A DNA stretch of 64,000 nucleotides from Granulicella aggregans (GTDB lineage: Bacteria; Acidobacteriota; Terriglobia; Terriglobales; Acidobacteriaceae). Position 1 is the first letter of the stretch. Each line of letters opens with the position of its first letter. The position numbers and the translations under genes were made by a program. Location: positions 186,001-250,000 of the forward strand of contig NZ_JACHIP010000004.1 in the NCBI RefSeq assembly GCF_014203275.1, written 5' to 3'. This document shows positions 17,972 through 26,504 of the stretch, one piece after another. The notes beneath the pieces are model-generated. The model saw only the letters and a list, made by a program, of their open reading frames with translations. It did no database searches and was not told where the DNA came from.

Positions 17972-19291
17972 TTACATGTAATCGACGCCGTATTGCACGG
18001 GGATCTGGGTGAAGGCGATGCGGGTGGGCGCGGCCTCGCGTGCCTTGAGCATCCCGGCGAAGTGTAGGGTGGTATGGCCGTACTTGAGGTTGAGTTTGTC
18101 CATGGTTACGGAGAGCTCGTTGCGATGGTCGACGTCGCCGAAGAGGGTCTCCTGATGCTCGCTCTCGGGGATGAGGTTCTTGAGGGTAACGCCGACGAAG
18201 AAGGGGCGGGCGAAATCCGGCCCCTGCGGTGCGTGCTGCCAGATGCCGCGCAGGACTTCGAGGAGGGTGAGGGTGTCCTGGCAGTCGGCGAACTTCGCTT
18301 CCATGCCCCAGCCGGTGTGCTTGATGCCGCTGAAGTGCTTCTTCGACTTCATGCGCTCGGCCTGCTCGCGGGTGAGTTGATAGCGGATGGTGACGGCCAT
18401 GGAGCTGGTGTAGAACTTCTCCATGCGCAGGCGCATGGCGGCCTTGTGCAGGAGCTTGTGGGCGACGGACCATGCGCCTTCGGCGGAGCGGAAGTCGGGG
18501 CCGAGGACGTGCGAGTGGCCAAGGGACTTCTGGATGTCGGTGGGGACGGGAGCGCCGTCGTCGCCGCTGTCCGTGCCGCGCAGCCAGTGGAAGAGGCGGT
18601 CGCCCCAGACGCTGTCCCAAAGCCCATGCATGCCGTTGCGGTCGAGGGCGAGGAGCTGCTCCATGGTGGTGATGCCCTTTGCGTTGAGGCGGATCTCGGT
18701 CTTGGCGCCGACGCCGGGAAGGTCGCGGAGTTCTAGATGTGCTATCGCCCGAGGCAATTGCGAGGGCAGTAATCCGATGAGGCCGTCGGGCTTCTGCATG
18801 TCGCTGGCGATCTTGGCGAGGTAGCGGTTGGGCGCCATGCCGATGGAGCAGCGGAGGGTTTCGCCGACGTCATCTTTGATGGCCTGCTTGATGGCGAGAG
18901 AGATCTTGCGGGCGGTGGGCGGCTCCTGCTCGCGGCCGATGAGCTGGCAGACCATCTCGTCGATGGAGGGGGTGTGGGCGACGGGGCAGCAGCGTTCTAC
19001 GGCTTTGGCGATGTTGTGGGAGTATTCGGCGTAGTGATCGTGGTTGCCGGCGATGAGGATGATCTCGGGGCAGAGCTTTTTGGCTTCGCCGACCTGGGTG
19101 CCGGTCTTGATGCCGAGGGCTTTGGCCTCGTAGCTGGCGGCTATGCAGCAGGTGGTGTCGCCGAGCGTGGGGACGACGGCGAGGGGGCGGTTTCGGTACT
19201 CCGGGTGGAGCTGCTGCTCGACCGAGGCGAAGAAGCTGTTTAGGTCGATGTGGAGGAAGCCGAAGCGGTCTGGGAGGGTCGGGAATGCCAA
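17972..19291 (-). CDS. Y-family DNA polymerase (DinB/ImpB-like)
   Basis: A 439-residue lesion-bypass polymerase. The catalytic motifs are FLHIDLNSFFASVEQQ at the N-terminus and PSIDEM near residue 100, followed by the helix-hairpin-helix motif (LPGVGAKTEIRLNAKGI) and a little-finger domain. I start the gene at TTG 19291 (MAFPTLPDRFGF...), which has GAGG 8 bases upstream. An ATG at 19381 would add 30 Arg/Lys-rich residues that match nothing in the family and would overlap the start of the gene on the other strand. No obvious C-terminal clamp-binding peptide is seen (the end is QIPVQYGVDYM). No SOS box was recognised in the 73-base spacer. Confidence 0.85.
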   Translation of the reverse strand: MAFPTLPDRFGFLHIDLNSFFASVEQQLHPEYRNRPLAVVPTLGDTTCCIAASYEAKALGIKTGTQVGEAKKLCPEIILIAGNHDHYAEYSHNIAKAVERCCPVAHTPSIDEMVCQLIGREQEPPTARKISLAIKQAIKDDVGETLRCSIGMAPNRYLAKIASDMQKPDGLIGLLPSQLPRAIAHLELRDLPGVGAKTEIRLNAKGITTMEQLLALDRNGMHGLWDSVWGDRLFHWLRGTDSGDDGAPVPTDIQKSLGHSHVLGPDFRSAEGAWSVAHKLLHKAAMRLRMEKFYTSSMAVTIRYQLTREQAERMKSKKHFSGIKHTGWGMEAKFADCQDTLTLLEVLRGIWQHAPQGPDFARPFFVGVTLKNLIPESEHQETLFGDVDHRNELSVTMDKLNLKYGHTTLHFAGMLKAREAAPTRIAFTQIPVQYGVDYM

Positions 19292-19363
19292 ATTGAAATC
19301 CTCACTCGATAATATTCGCTTTTTATTCGCCCGCGTGTTTCGTCTACATGATAGCCTTTTGAC

Positions 19364-19630
19364 ATGGAAATTACGGTCCAATTGCCTGATGACCTAATGC
19401 TTCAACCAAACGCGGAACGTACCGCCCTTGAGGCTCTTGCCATTGAGAGCTATCGGTCTGGCGCTCTTTCCCACTTCCAGCTAAGCAAGTTGCTGGGCCT
19501 TTCCCGTTTTGAAACGGATGGGTTTTTAAAGAAACATGAAGTGGAGGAATTTGCATACGGGGTAGATGATTTGGCATGCGACCTGATGAGCATTTCCGCG
19601 ATGCCACCATTTCAACGAAAATCGTCGTAG
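19364..19630 (+). CDS. UPF0175 family antitoxin
   Basis: An 88-residue protein starting MEITVQLPDDLM, with the family core ALEALAIESYRSGALSHFQLSKLLGLSRFETDGFLKKHEV, a short helix-turn-helix-like fold. UPF0175 proteins are antitoxins paired with DUF3368 PIN-domain toxins, and such a toxin gene overlaps its 3' end. No clear ribosome-binding site precedes the ATG. The frame is intact, unlike the toxin. It may now be an orphan antitoxin. Confidence 0.8.
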   Translation: MEITVQLPDDLMLQPNAERTALEALAIESYRSGALSHFQLSKLLGLSRFETDGFLKKHEVEEFAYGVDDLACDLMSISAMPPFQRKSS

Positions 19631-20114
19631 CAGATACCTCCCCTCTCAACTATCTCGTACAGATCAACTGCGAATTCCTAATCCCGCTGCTTTACAGACG
19701 AGTGATTATCCCACCCACAGTCGTAGCAGAGCTTAGTCATAGCGGGGCACCTCCGCTCGTCTCCCAATGGGTTGCAGCGCTGCCGCCTTGGATAGAAGTT
19801 CTACCTCCCATGAGTGCGCCAGACGCCAAACTTTCATTCCTGGGTTTGGGAGAGCGTGATGCGTTCAACTTGCTCTGGAATTAGGCATTCTTACAATCTT
19901 GATCGACGAACAGAAGGGAAGGCATGAAGCCTCCTCGAGAGGACTCACTACCACCGGAACAATCGGCGTGCTGATTGCTGGTCACAAAGCGGGTCTTATC
20001 AATGCGCGTGACATGTTTGATCGCCTTATAAGAGTTACAACGTTCCGCTCAACATCTGCGCTGCGACAAAACTTCTTGGAAACCCTAAACACTCTCGACG
20101 GAGATGGTCGGTAG
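19576..20114 (+). pseudogene. DUF3368-like PIN-domain toxin with a frameshift
   Basis: The first part, to the stop at 19884, encodes the PIN N-terminal half (KIVVADTSPLNYLVQ, with the first catalytic Asp in VADTSPL, and FLGLGERDAFNL). The expected continuation (LELGILTILIDEQKGRHEA..., with IDEQKGR carrying the conserved Asp) lies in another frame and runs to 20114, ending in TLNTLDGDGR. The switch is at about 19871-19874, where one base is missing between AACTTG and CTCTGG. Without it the protein loses its C-terminal catalytic residues. DUF3368 toxins are ribonucleases of the VapC-like PIN fold. A sequencing error is the other explanation. Confidence 0.8.
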
Positions 20115-20152
20115 GTAAAAAGGGTAGGGCGTAAGAATAAGACAGGTATTGA

Positions 20153-21334
20153 ATGAGCATTTCTCAGGAGCCTCCTCGATTGCACTGGAAATCCCGCATC
20201 CTTCACTCCACTCCGACTGTTCCGACAGGCTTTAATTCGTTTGCAACGCCGGTGTATCGCGGCTCAACCATTCTGCTGGGCAGCATGGCGAACGCTCATG
20301 ATGAGTGGCACATGGAACGTGGCTGGAACTATGGGCTTTATGGCACGCCTACCGCGCTGGAGCTTGGCGCACGGATTGCGGCGATGGAGGGCGCGCGGCA
20401 TACGTTTCTTGCGCCGGGAGGACAGGCGGCGATCTCGCTGATCTATCTTTCGTTCTGCAAGAGCGGGAGCCATGCGCTGGTGCCGTTCAATGCCTATGGG
20501 CCGAACCGGCATCTTGCGGGCGATTTGCTGCGTGGGTTGGGGATTGAGGTGGAAGCTTACGATCCCATGATTGGGTCTGAGATTGCGTCGCTGGTCCGGC
20601 CGAATACTTCGCTGATCTGGTGTGAGAGTCCGGGGTCGGTGACGATGGAGATCCAGGATGTGACGGCCATTGTGGTCGCTGCCCATGAGCGGGGCGTGAC
20701 TGTGGCACTCGATAACACGTATGCGGCGGGGGTTCTGCTCGATGCGTTTGCGATGGGTGTGGACGTCAGCATGCAGGCTCTGACGAAGTACATTGGCGGG
20801 CACAGCGATCTGCTGCTTGGGAGCGTCTCGGTGAACACGGAAGCGGCTTACAGGGCGGTGGGTTCGACGCATCAGCAGATTGGCATGGCGGTCTCGCCTG
20901 ACGACTGCAGTCTGGCGTTGCGCGGGCTGCAGACGCTTGCGGTAAGGCTGGAGAAGCTGGAGGCTTCGACGCTTGAGATTGCGCGGTGGTGCGCGGAGCA
21001 GGCGGAGATCGAGACGGTGCTGCATCCGGCAATGGAATCGTGCCCTGGGCATGAGTTCTGGAAGAGAGATTTCACGGGGTCGTCGAGCATCTTCTCGATG
21101 GTCTTCGATCGACGGTATTCGCCGGAGCAGGTGAACAGGTTTGTGGATTCGTTGAAGATGTTTGGGATTGGCTGGAGCTGGGGCGGGACGCATTCGCTGG
21201 CGATGGCGTATCCGGGGTTGGAACGGCCGACTGGCGACTACGCCGGGAGGATCGTGCGTTTGAATGTGGGGCTGGAAGAGCCGGTGGATTTGATTGAGGA
21301 CCTTCGTGCAGCAATGGTCCTCGCGCTCGTGTAG
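20153..21334 (+). CDS. cystathionine beta-lyase / Cys-Met metabolism PLP enzyme
   Basis: A 393-residue PLP enzyme of the Cys/Met metabolism family. The sequence shows NSFATPVYRGSTI, YGLYGTPTALELGARIA, GGQAAISLIYLSF, SLIWCESPGS, VALDNTYAAG and the PLP-lysine region ALTKYIGGHSDLLLG. In MetC-type enzymes the substrate is cystathionine, giving homocysteine, pyruvate and ammonia. Cystathionine gamma-lyase or a related beta-C-S lyase cannot be excluded. No SAM or cobalamin riboswitch is visible in the short spacer upstream. It reads away from the broken toxin pair. Confidence 0.85.
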   Translation: MSISQEPPRLHWKSRILHSTPTVPTGFNSFATPVYRGSTILLGSMANAHDEWHMERGWNYGLYGTPTALELGARIAAMEGARHTFLAPGGQAAISLIYLSFCKSGSHALVPFNAYGPNRHLAGDLLRGLGIEVEAYDPMIGSEIASLVRPNTSLIWCESPGSVTMEIQDVTAIVVAAHERGVTVALDNTYAAGVLLDAFAMGVDVSMQALTKYIGGHSDLLLGSVSVNTEAAYRAVGSTHQQIGMAVSPDDCSLALRGLQTLAVRLEKLEASTLEIARWCAEQAEIETVLHPAMESCPGHEFWKRDFTGSSSIFSMVFDRRYSPEQVNRFVDSLKMFGIGWSWGGTHSLAMAYPGLERPTGDYAGRIVRLNVGLEEPVDLIEDLRAAMVLALV

Positions 21335-21360
21335 GTGGATGGTTTGGATCGTGGCCGAGA

Positions 21361-21453
21361 GGTGCGAGCGGTTTTGGATGGGTCGAATCGCTCGGGGTCC
21401 TTCGGCTCCGGCGCGTGCGATGAAGCCGCACACGCCTACGCTCAGGATGACGG
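21361..21453 (+). repeat. P-family hairpin repeat, copy 3 (long form)
   Basis: GCGAGCGGTTTTGGATGG...TCGCTCGGGGTCCTTCGGCTCC then a central stem and CTACGCTCAGGATGACGG. It is next to G copy 3 between convergent genes. Confidence 0.8.
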
Positions 21454-21487
21454 CAAAAGCGAAAGGCAATGGCAAGAGCCAAGGCGC

Positions 21488-21548
21488 AATGCGGGGGTCT
21501 CTCCACTACGCCGCGCGATACAGCCGCACGGCTCCGGTCGAGATGACG
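21488..21548 (+). repeat. G-family hairpin repeat, copy 3
   Basis: AATGCGGGGGTCTCTCCACT...CGGTCGAGATGACG, with a long palindromic centre (CGCGCGATACAGCCGCAC). Confidence 0.75.
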
Positions 21549-21565
21549 TTTCACTTGGAGAGGAG

Positions 21566-22009
21566 CTACTTGCCGGTATCGATCTTCAGGTTCATCACGA
21601 ACTCGTTCTTGTTATCGAAGGAGCTGATGGTCCGGGTGTTGCTCTTCTTTCCGTCGAGCTCGGCCCAGAGTTCGTAGTCGGAGTTCTGAGAGAGCTGGCC
21701 GAAGCGGAAGCCGCCCGAATCGTCGGCGATGAAGCTCTTTACCGAGAGGGATTTGTCATCCTTGAGGTAGACGACGCAGCCTTTGAGGGGTTTGTCGCCC
21801 TTGTCGGTCACCTTGCCGGAGACGACACGCAGGACTCCCGGCTTTTGCGCCACCAGAGGAGTCGCCGCGCCGCTTACGAAAACGCCTGCCGCCGCGCTGA
21901 AGACGAGGGCGAGCGAAAGTGCCGAGATACGGAAGCTGCGAGTGAAACGACGGCTGGACACGAGACGGCAAGACAGAGGGGAAGGAGTACCGGGGGCAGG
22001 CTGCGTCAT
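21566..22009 (-). CDS. exported protein with carboxypeptidase-regulatory-like domain
   Basis: About 147 residues from the ATG at 22009 ([10 protein letters not shown]...). An ATG 30 codons further up would add an unlikely tail and overlap the spacer. A signal-anchor or signal peptide runs through [21 protein letters not shown]. The remainder ([20 protein letters not shown]...[25 protein letters not shown]) is one CarboxypepD_reg-like beta-sandwich, found in TonB receptors and adhesins and here alone. Role unknown; probably periplasmic. Confidence 0.75.
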   Translation of the reverse strand: MTQPAPGTPSPLSCRLVSSRRFTRSFRISALSLALVFSAAAGVFVSGAATPLVAQKPGVLRVVSGKVTDKGDKPLKGCVVYLKDDKSLSVKSFIADDSGGFRFGQLSQNSDYELWAELDGKKSNTRTISSFDNKNEFVMNLKIDTGK

Positions 22010-22058
22010 GCTTCCAAGTATACGGCTCGCCTGTGCCGGTCCAGAATCCGGGCCGGGC

Positions 22059-22259
22059 CTATTCGTCGTCTTCATCGTCGTGATGGGTTGCATCTTCATC
22101 GTCGTATCCCGCCTCGTCCACTACTGCAATCTCCAGAGGATCGACGGAGACGACTTCAAGATCCGCCCCACACTCGTCGCACTGTACAGTCTCGCCTTCT
22201 TCAACTTCTTCCGCGTCGATGGTCAACGGGTTATCGCACTCAGGGCAAACTACGGCCAT
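22059..22259 (-). CDS. LysW-like zinc-ribbon protein
   Basis: A 66-residue protein with a four-cysteine zinc ribbon (C5, C8, C27, C30). The second half, [16 protein letters not shown], matches LysW, the amino-group carrier protein of the alpha-aminoadipate lysine (or LysW-arginine) pathway. LysW ends in EDWGE, where the last Glu receives the substrate. Here the tail is instead [14 protein letters not shown], still ending in Glu but without Trp. There are no lysX, lysZ, lysY or lysJ genes nearby. It could be a diverged carrier or a small zinc ribbon with another job. Confidence 0.7.
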   Translation of the reverse strand: MAVVCPECDNPLTIDAEEVEEGETVQCDECGADLEVVSVDPLEIAVVDEAGYDDEDATHHDDEDDE

Positions 22260-22459
22260 GTCGAACCTCCAGAATTTTTGCTGCTCCGGCCCGCAACCAC
22301 GCCAGGCCCGTTAGGATGAAGGTTTAGAATCACCCATCGCCCCGCACCCCGTACTTCTTTCTAGCGATACCCTGCCGCCACGTCAAGCCCGGTGGCGACA
22401 GACTCAGAAGTCAGAGTACGCGCAACTTCCATTTCCGGTTTCCACAGGAGCCTCGGTCC

Positions 22460-23956
22460 ATGGCCTCTTCTCTTCGTCGCATCGCCCTCGTCTCGGCTGC
22501 TCTCACTCTCTCACTTCAGCAAACCCAGGCGCAGACGGGAAGTTACGGTGCGCCGATCCGGCCTGCGGCGGTTGATCCCGCGATTGCGGGTGCGTTGAAG
22601 CAGGTCTCGGCCGAGCATGTTCACGCGACCATCGAAAAGCTCGTATCCTTCAACAATCGCAGCACGCTTTCGAGCATGGAAACTGATCTGGCGCCGGGGA
22701 CGGGCGTGACCGCTGCGGCAGAGTGGATTGCGGCGGAGTTTGGCCGCATCTCCTCTGATTGCGGGGGGTGCCTGGAGGTGAAGCGGGATACGTTCACAGA
22801 GGCTGGGAGCGATGCGCCGAACTCGCGGATTCGCAAACCTACGACGTTGACGAATGTGTATGCGGTGTTGAAAGGGACGGACCCGGCGCAGGCGGCGCGG
22901 CGGATGCTGGTGACGGGGCACTATGACTCGCGGAACTCCGACAACTTCAATACACATGATGCGGCTCCGGGAGCGAATGATGACGCCAGCGGCGTGGCGG
23001 TGTCGATTGAGTGCGCGCGGGTGCTTTCGAAGCTGAAGTTTCCTTCGACGATCGTCTTTGTGGCTGTGGCTGGCGAGGAGCAGGGGCTGAACGGCAGCCG
23101 ACATCTTGCGAAGCTCGCGAAGGCAGAGGGATGGCAGCTTGAGGCGGTGTTGAACAACGATATTGTGGGCGGGGACACGACGCCGGGGCAGGCGGAGGTT
23201 GAGGACAAGTCCGCTGTGCGCGTGTTTTCGGAGGGCGTGCCTAGTCCGGGGATCTTCGAGGGCTCAGCGGATAAGTCGGCCGATACGCTGCGGCTGATTC
23301 ATGGGCTTGGGTCGGACTCGGATGCGCCTTCGCGGGAGCTTGCGCGGGCGATGGTGGACGTGGATCACAGTTACTTTCCGGAGTCTGGCATCCACACGAA
23401 GCACTTTACGGCGACCGTCACGACGAAGGAGCCGTTTCATCCGGTGATGATCTTTCGTGCGGACCGCTATCTGCGCGGCGGCGATCATACGAGCTTCAAT
23501 CTTGAAGGGTTTACGGCTGTTCGCATTACGGAGTGGCGTGAGAACTTCGACCATCAGCACCAGAACATTCGCCTCGAGAACGGTACGCAGTATGGCGATC
23601 TGCTGAAGTATGTGGACTTCAACTATGTGGCGAACGTGGCGCGATTGAACGCGGCTACTCTTGCAACGCTTGCTTCGGCTCCGGGGGTTCCGCAGAACGT
23701 ACACATTCTTACGGCGGCGTTGGATAACAACACGGAGTTGGCCTGGGATGCTCCCGTGGGCGCTCCAGCTTCTACGTCTTATGAAGTGGTGTGGCGGGCA
23801 ACGGAACTTCCCAATTGGACGACCGCCGCTTCGGCCGGTTCCGCGACGACGATCAAGTTGCCCATCTCCAAGGACAATGTCATCTTCGGCGTGCGTTCGG
23901 TCGACCCGGCAGGGCACCGCAGCTTCGCCGTCCTGCCTATCCCCGCTAGAAAGTAA
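22460..23956 (+). CDS. secreted M28 family zinc aminopeptidase
   Basis: A 498-residue exported metallopeptidase with a signal peptide at residues 1-22 (LTLSLQQTQAQ). The M28 zinc ligands are in GHYDSRN (His), GANDDASG (Asp), VAGEEQGLNGS (Glu-Glu), VLNNDIVGGD (Asp) and a C-terminal His in the GGDHTSFN stretch. M28 enzymes take residues from peptide N-termini. A fibronectin-III-like domain is at about 410-498 (PQNVHILTAALDNNTELAWD). ATG is 22460. The gene is monocistronic and may work with the S9 peptidase 11 kb away in peptide use. Confidence 0.9.
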   Translation: MASSLRRIALVSAALTLSLQQTQAQTGSYGAPIRPAAVDPAIAGALKQVSAEHVHATIEKLVSFNNRSTLSSMETDLAPGTGVTAAAEWIAAEFGRISSDCGGCLEVKRDTFTEAGSDAPNSRIRKPTTLTNVYAVLKGTDPAQAARRMLVTGHYDSRNSDNFNTHDAAPGANDDASGVAVSIECARVLSKLKFPSTIVFVAVAGEEQGLNGSRHLAKLAKAEGWQLEAVLNNDIVGGDTTPGQAEVEDKSAVRVFSEGVPSPGIFEGSADKSADTLRLIHGLGSDSDAPSRELARAMVDVDHSYFPESGIHTKHFTATVTTKEPFHPVMIFRADRYLRGGDHTSFNLEGFTAVRITEWRENFDHQHQNIRLENGTQYGDLLKYVDFNYVANVARLNAATLATLASAPGVPQNVHILTAALDNNTELAWDAPVGAPASTSYEVVWRATELPNWTTAASAGSATTIKLPISKDNVIFGVRSVDPAGHRSFAVLPIPARK

Positions 23957-23957
23957 C

Positions 23958-23996
23958 GGGTGCCACCCATCTCGATTCCGAGATGGGGGACGTACA
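23958..23996 (-). repeat. H-family hairpin repeat, copy 7 (reverse orientation)
   Basis: GGGTGCCACCCATCTCGATTCCGAGATGGGGGACGTACAT, the H sequence read in reverse, just past the M28 gene. Confidence 0.7.
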
Positions 23997-24106
23997 TCGC
24001 TCCATTCAGGTTCTTCTATAAAAGTGACTTTGGGGCAGGGCTCGGCCATGCCGAGATTCAGGCGCACAGGCTGCGTTATGTTCCGCCTCTGCGACAATGG
24101 AAGCAG

Positions 24107-24418
24107 ATGAATACGACCAAGACCGCCTTCGTTGTTATCGCGGAATTCGAGTACCCACTGGCGCACCGGGACGAATTTCTGGAGCTCTGCCGTTTCGATG
24201 GAACCCGTTCCGTGGCGGATGAACCGGGGTGTCGGCAGTTCGACGTGAACACCACGGGCGAATCACCCGACCAGGTCGTGCTGTACGAGGTGTATGACGA
24301 CGCAGCGGCTTTCGAGGCCCACAAGTTGATGCCTCACTACAAGGAGTTTGCGGCGGGCGTGGAGCGGCTCGGCGTGCAGATTCGCAGCTTACGATTCTTC
24401 GATCGTCAGCACCCTTAG
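24107..24418 (+). CDS. ABM-domain (antibiotic biosynthesis monooxygenase-like) protein
   Basis: About 103 residues from ATG 24107 (MNTTKTAFVVIAEFEYPL). The ABM fold signature is present: AHRDEFLELCRFDGTRSVADEPGCRQFDV..., then VVLYEVYDDAAAFEAHKLMPHYKEF. Homologues are small quinol monooxygenases or members of the LsrG/YgiN group. The longer frame beginning at 23960 is a repeat and spacer and should be ignored. The exact activity is not shown. Confidence 0.8.
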   Translation: MNTTKTAFVVIAEFEYPLAHRDEFLELCRFDGTRSVADEPGCRQFDVNTTGESPDQVVLYEVYDDAAAFEAHKLMPHYKEFAAGVERLGVQIRSLRFFDRQHP

Positions 24419-24492
24419 GCGGTTCGGCCGCCGGTTCGCTGGACTCAGGGACGGCACTTTATCGGAGCCGACGTTGCCGATAACACCGACTT

Positions 24493-24984
24493 CTAGGGAG
24501 TCTGAAGGGTTGCGAAGCGTTCGACCCAGCGAATCTGATCGGGAGTATCTGGAACCTGTAGACCTCTCGCCGTCGTGAGCCGCCTGAAAGCGTCATCGGG
24601 TGTATACCCTTCGGCAGTCAGCAAGGCCGCTAAGAGTAAAGATGAGCGCCCGATTGAAGCCCTACAGTGGACAGCGACACTTCTCCCGGCATGGGCTTCG
24701 ACCCGCAACTCCTCCACGAACTTCGCGAAGGCCGCAATGGACGGCGGCGTCTCTCGATCTGGAATAGGGAAGGACCGGAACTGGATGCCTCCTGCTGCAC
24801 ACAACGCTGCCTCTTCTGAGAGGCCGAGTTCAGCAGCCTCATCAGGCTGGAGCATCGAGACGAGGACATCTACTCCCGCCCGCTTCATCTGGGTCACTTC
24901 ATCCTCCAACCAATCATTACCGCGAGGACGCGGAACGATGGCCAGCCGGATGGCGGTACCTGTCTCAACCCAAAAGGGATTCAT
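24493..24984 (-). CDS. dual-specificity/tyrosine phosphatase-like protein
   Basis: A 163-residue protein with the cysteine-phosphatase loop HCRASIGRS (His106, Cys107, Arg113) and a general-acid Asp76 in PIPDRETP. It resembles the DSP/PTP-like domain that dephosphorylates Tyr, Ser/Thr or inositol phosphates. It is cytoplasmic, with no signal peptide. It is monocistronic and ends facing the ABM gene. No kinase partner is nearby. Confidence 0.85.
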   Translation of the reverse strand: MNPFWVETGTAIRLAIVPRPRGNDWLEDEVTQMKRAGVDVLVSMLQPDEAAELGLSEEAALCAAGGIQFRSFPIPDRETPPSIAAFAKFVEELRVEAHAGRSVAVHCRASIGRSSLLLAALLTAEGYTPDDAFRRLTTARGLQVPDTPDQIRWVERFATLQTP

Positions 24985-25096
24985 GCTGTAATGCTAGTCG
25001 TTACTGGGTTGTTGGCGAAAAACGGTGTTATGGCCAACTTCGCTCAATCAGTGCCGATTATCCCAAATCTTAAGTGTGAGATGTACGTCACCCAAC

Positions 25097-26179
25097 TTAC
25101 GCCGTATAACTCCGCCCCAACCCCAGCCCGGCCAGGCCCTTGCGGTAGGTGATGGAGCTGCGGTCGGCGGGGAAGTGGGCTTCGGCGTGGAGATCGAGTG
25201 GGAGATCTTCGGGGAACTGGCGTTCGACGATGGCGATGTCTTCGGCGAAGACCTGATAGTTGAAGTCGAGCGTGGGTTGCAGGTCGGCGTCCTTGTCGAA
25301 GTTGCGGCAGATAGGCACGAAGAGGCGGGTCTTGCGTGCCGAGACCGGAGATGCGGCGTTCATGATGTGCAGCTTGCCGCCGCCGGGAAAGGTGACCGTG
25401 AGCTTGGCGGTGAAGGGCAGGAAGGTCTCGAAGCGGCGATGCCACATGAAGTCGGCCGGGCCGAGGTGCTTGAAGCCGTGGGCGTAGTTGCTGACGGAGC
25501 TGATGTAGTCGGCGATGAAGCCGGAGTTGGTTTTGGTGACGGCGTAGTCGGGGACGACGGGGTTGTCGGGTTCGCCGAAGCTGTCTTTGTGGACGAAGGC
25601 GAAGTGGCTGACGTCGAGGAAGCCTTCGATCTGGCGGCCTGCGGCGGCGGCGATGTCGACGCTTTCGGGCAGGACCTGGATGTAGTCGGGGTCTTCCCAT
25701 TCGGCCATCTCGGGCAGGTCTCTGGGGCCGTCGTCGACCATGCGTACCCAGACGAGGCCGTAACGTTCCTGGGCCTGGAAGACCTGCAGGTGGAGGCGGG
25801 GCGAGATCGCTCCCTTGGGGTGGGCCGGGATGCAGACGCAGCGGCCGTCGGGCGCGTAGCGGAGGCCGTGGTAGCGGCAGATGATCTCGTCGCCTTCGAC
25901 GTGGCCCATGCTCAAGGGAACGCCGCGGTGGAAGCAGATGTCGCGGGCGGCGTGGATGGTTCCGTCGGCGATGCGGTAGACGACGACGCGTTCGTCGAGC
26001 AGGCGGGCGGCGTGGGGCTTGTTGGTGACCTCGTGCGAGAAGGCGACGGGATACCAGAACGGGGCGAGGGCGCGCCAGTCGGGCTCGGAGAAGGTGCAGT
26101 CGCGGGGGAGTTCCATCGGCGCGGGCGCAGCCGGAGACAGGAGCGTCGAGCTCGGAACGAACGCAGAAGATGTCGCCAT
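25097..26179 (-). CDS. Rieske non-heme iron oxygenase (ring-hydroxylating/demethylase type)
   Basis: A 360-residue oxygenase component. The Rieske 2Fe-2S motif is complete (C82, H84, C101, H104 in CFHRGVPL...CRYHG). The mononuclear-iron region is GFLDVSHFAFVHKDSFG, with His residues spaced as in the 2-His-1-Asp centre. The family includes vanillate O-demethylase and phenoxybenzoate or carnitine oxygenases. No reductase gene is next to it, so its electron partner is elsewhere. The substrate cannot be named. The 325-base spacer to the next gene holds repeat P4. Confidence 0.85.
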   Translation of the reverse strand: MATSSAFVPSSTLLSPAAPAPMELPRDCTFSEPDWRALAPFWYPVAFSHEVTNKPHAARLLDERVVVYRIADGTIHAARDICFHRGVPLSMGHVEGDEIICRYHGLRYAPDGRCVCIPAHPKGAISPRLHLQVFQAQERYGLVWVRMVDDGPRDLPEMAEWEDPDYIQVLPESVDIAAAAGRQIEGFLDVSHFAFVHKDSFGEPDNPVVPDYAVTKTNSGFIADYISSVSNYAHGFKHLGPADFMWHRRFETFLPFTAKLTVTFPGGGKLHIMNAASPVSARKTRLFVPICRNFDKDADLQPTLDFNYQVFAEDIAIVERQFPEDLPLDLHAEAHFPADRSSITYRKGLAGLGLGRSYTA

Positions 26180-26294
26180 GAATAATTATGAGCCGAGCTG
26201 GGAGGTCAAGGCAATCGGCAAATTTTGCGCGAAGTGCTGGATTTATCAGGTAATTCAGTCGATTGATTACAGGAAGTAGGAGATGGAGTGAAAG

Positions 26295-26387
26295 GTTCGA
26301 GCGGTATGGGTGGTGTTCTATCGCTCGGGGTCCTTCGACTGCGGCGCTTGGGATGGAGCTGCAAGCGCCTTCGCTCAGGATGACGGA
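26295..26387 (+). repeat. P-family hairpin repeat, copy 4 (long form)
   Basis: GGTTCGAGCGGTATGGGTGG...ATCGCTCGGGGTCCTTCGACT, then a 22-base centre (GCGGCGCTTGGGATGGAGCT...) and CTTCGCTCAGGATGACGG. It lies in the spacer between the divergent Rieske and rhomboid-like genes. Confidence 0.8.
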
Positions 26388-26504
26388 ATTTCTATTCGGG
26401 AACTTAGGGACCTACAACCTATTACGTACACAGTTCCGTTCCGGTCGTGCGTGGCTGACGCGTTCACCCGAAGAGCGACGGCCTATGATGGAATAAGAGG
26501 TGCC

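Noticed and set aside
19292..19381. Upstream ATG start of the Y-family polymerase
   Set aside because: It adds 30 unmatched residues and overlaps the antitoxin start on the other strand.
20115..20152. SAM riboswitch before the cystathionine-lyase gene
   Set aside because: The spacer is too short and has no matching helices.
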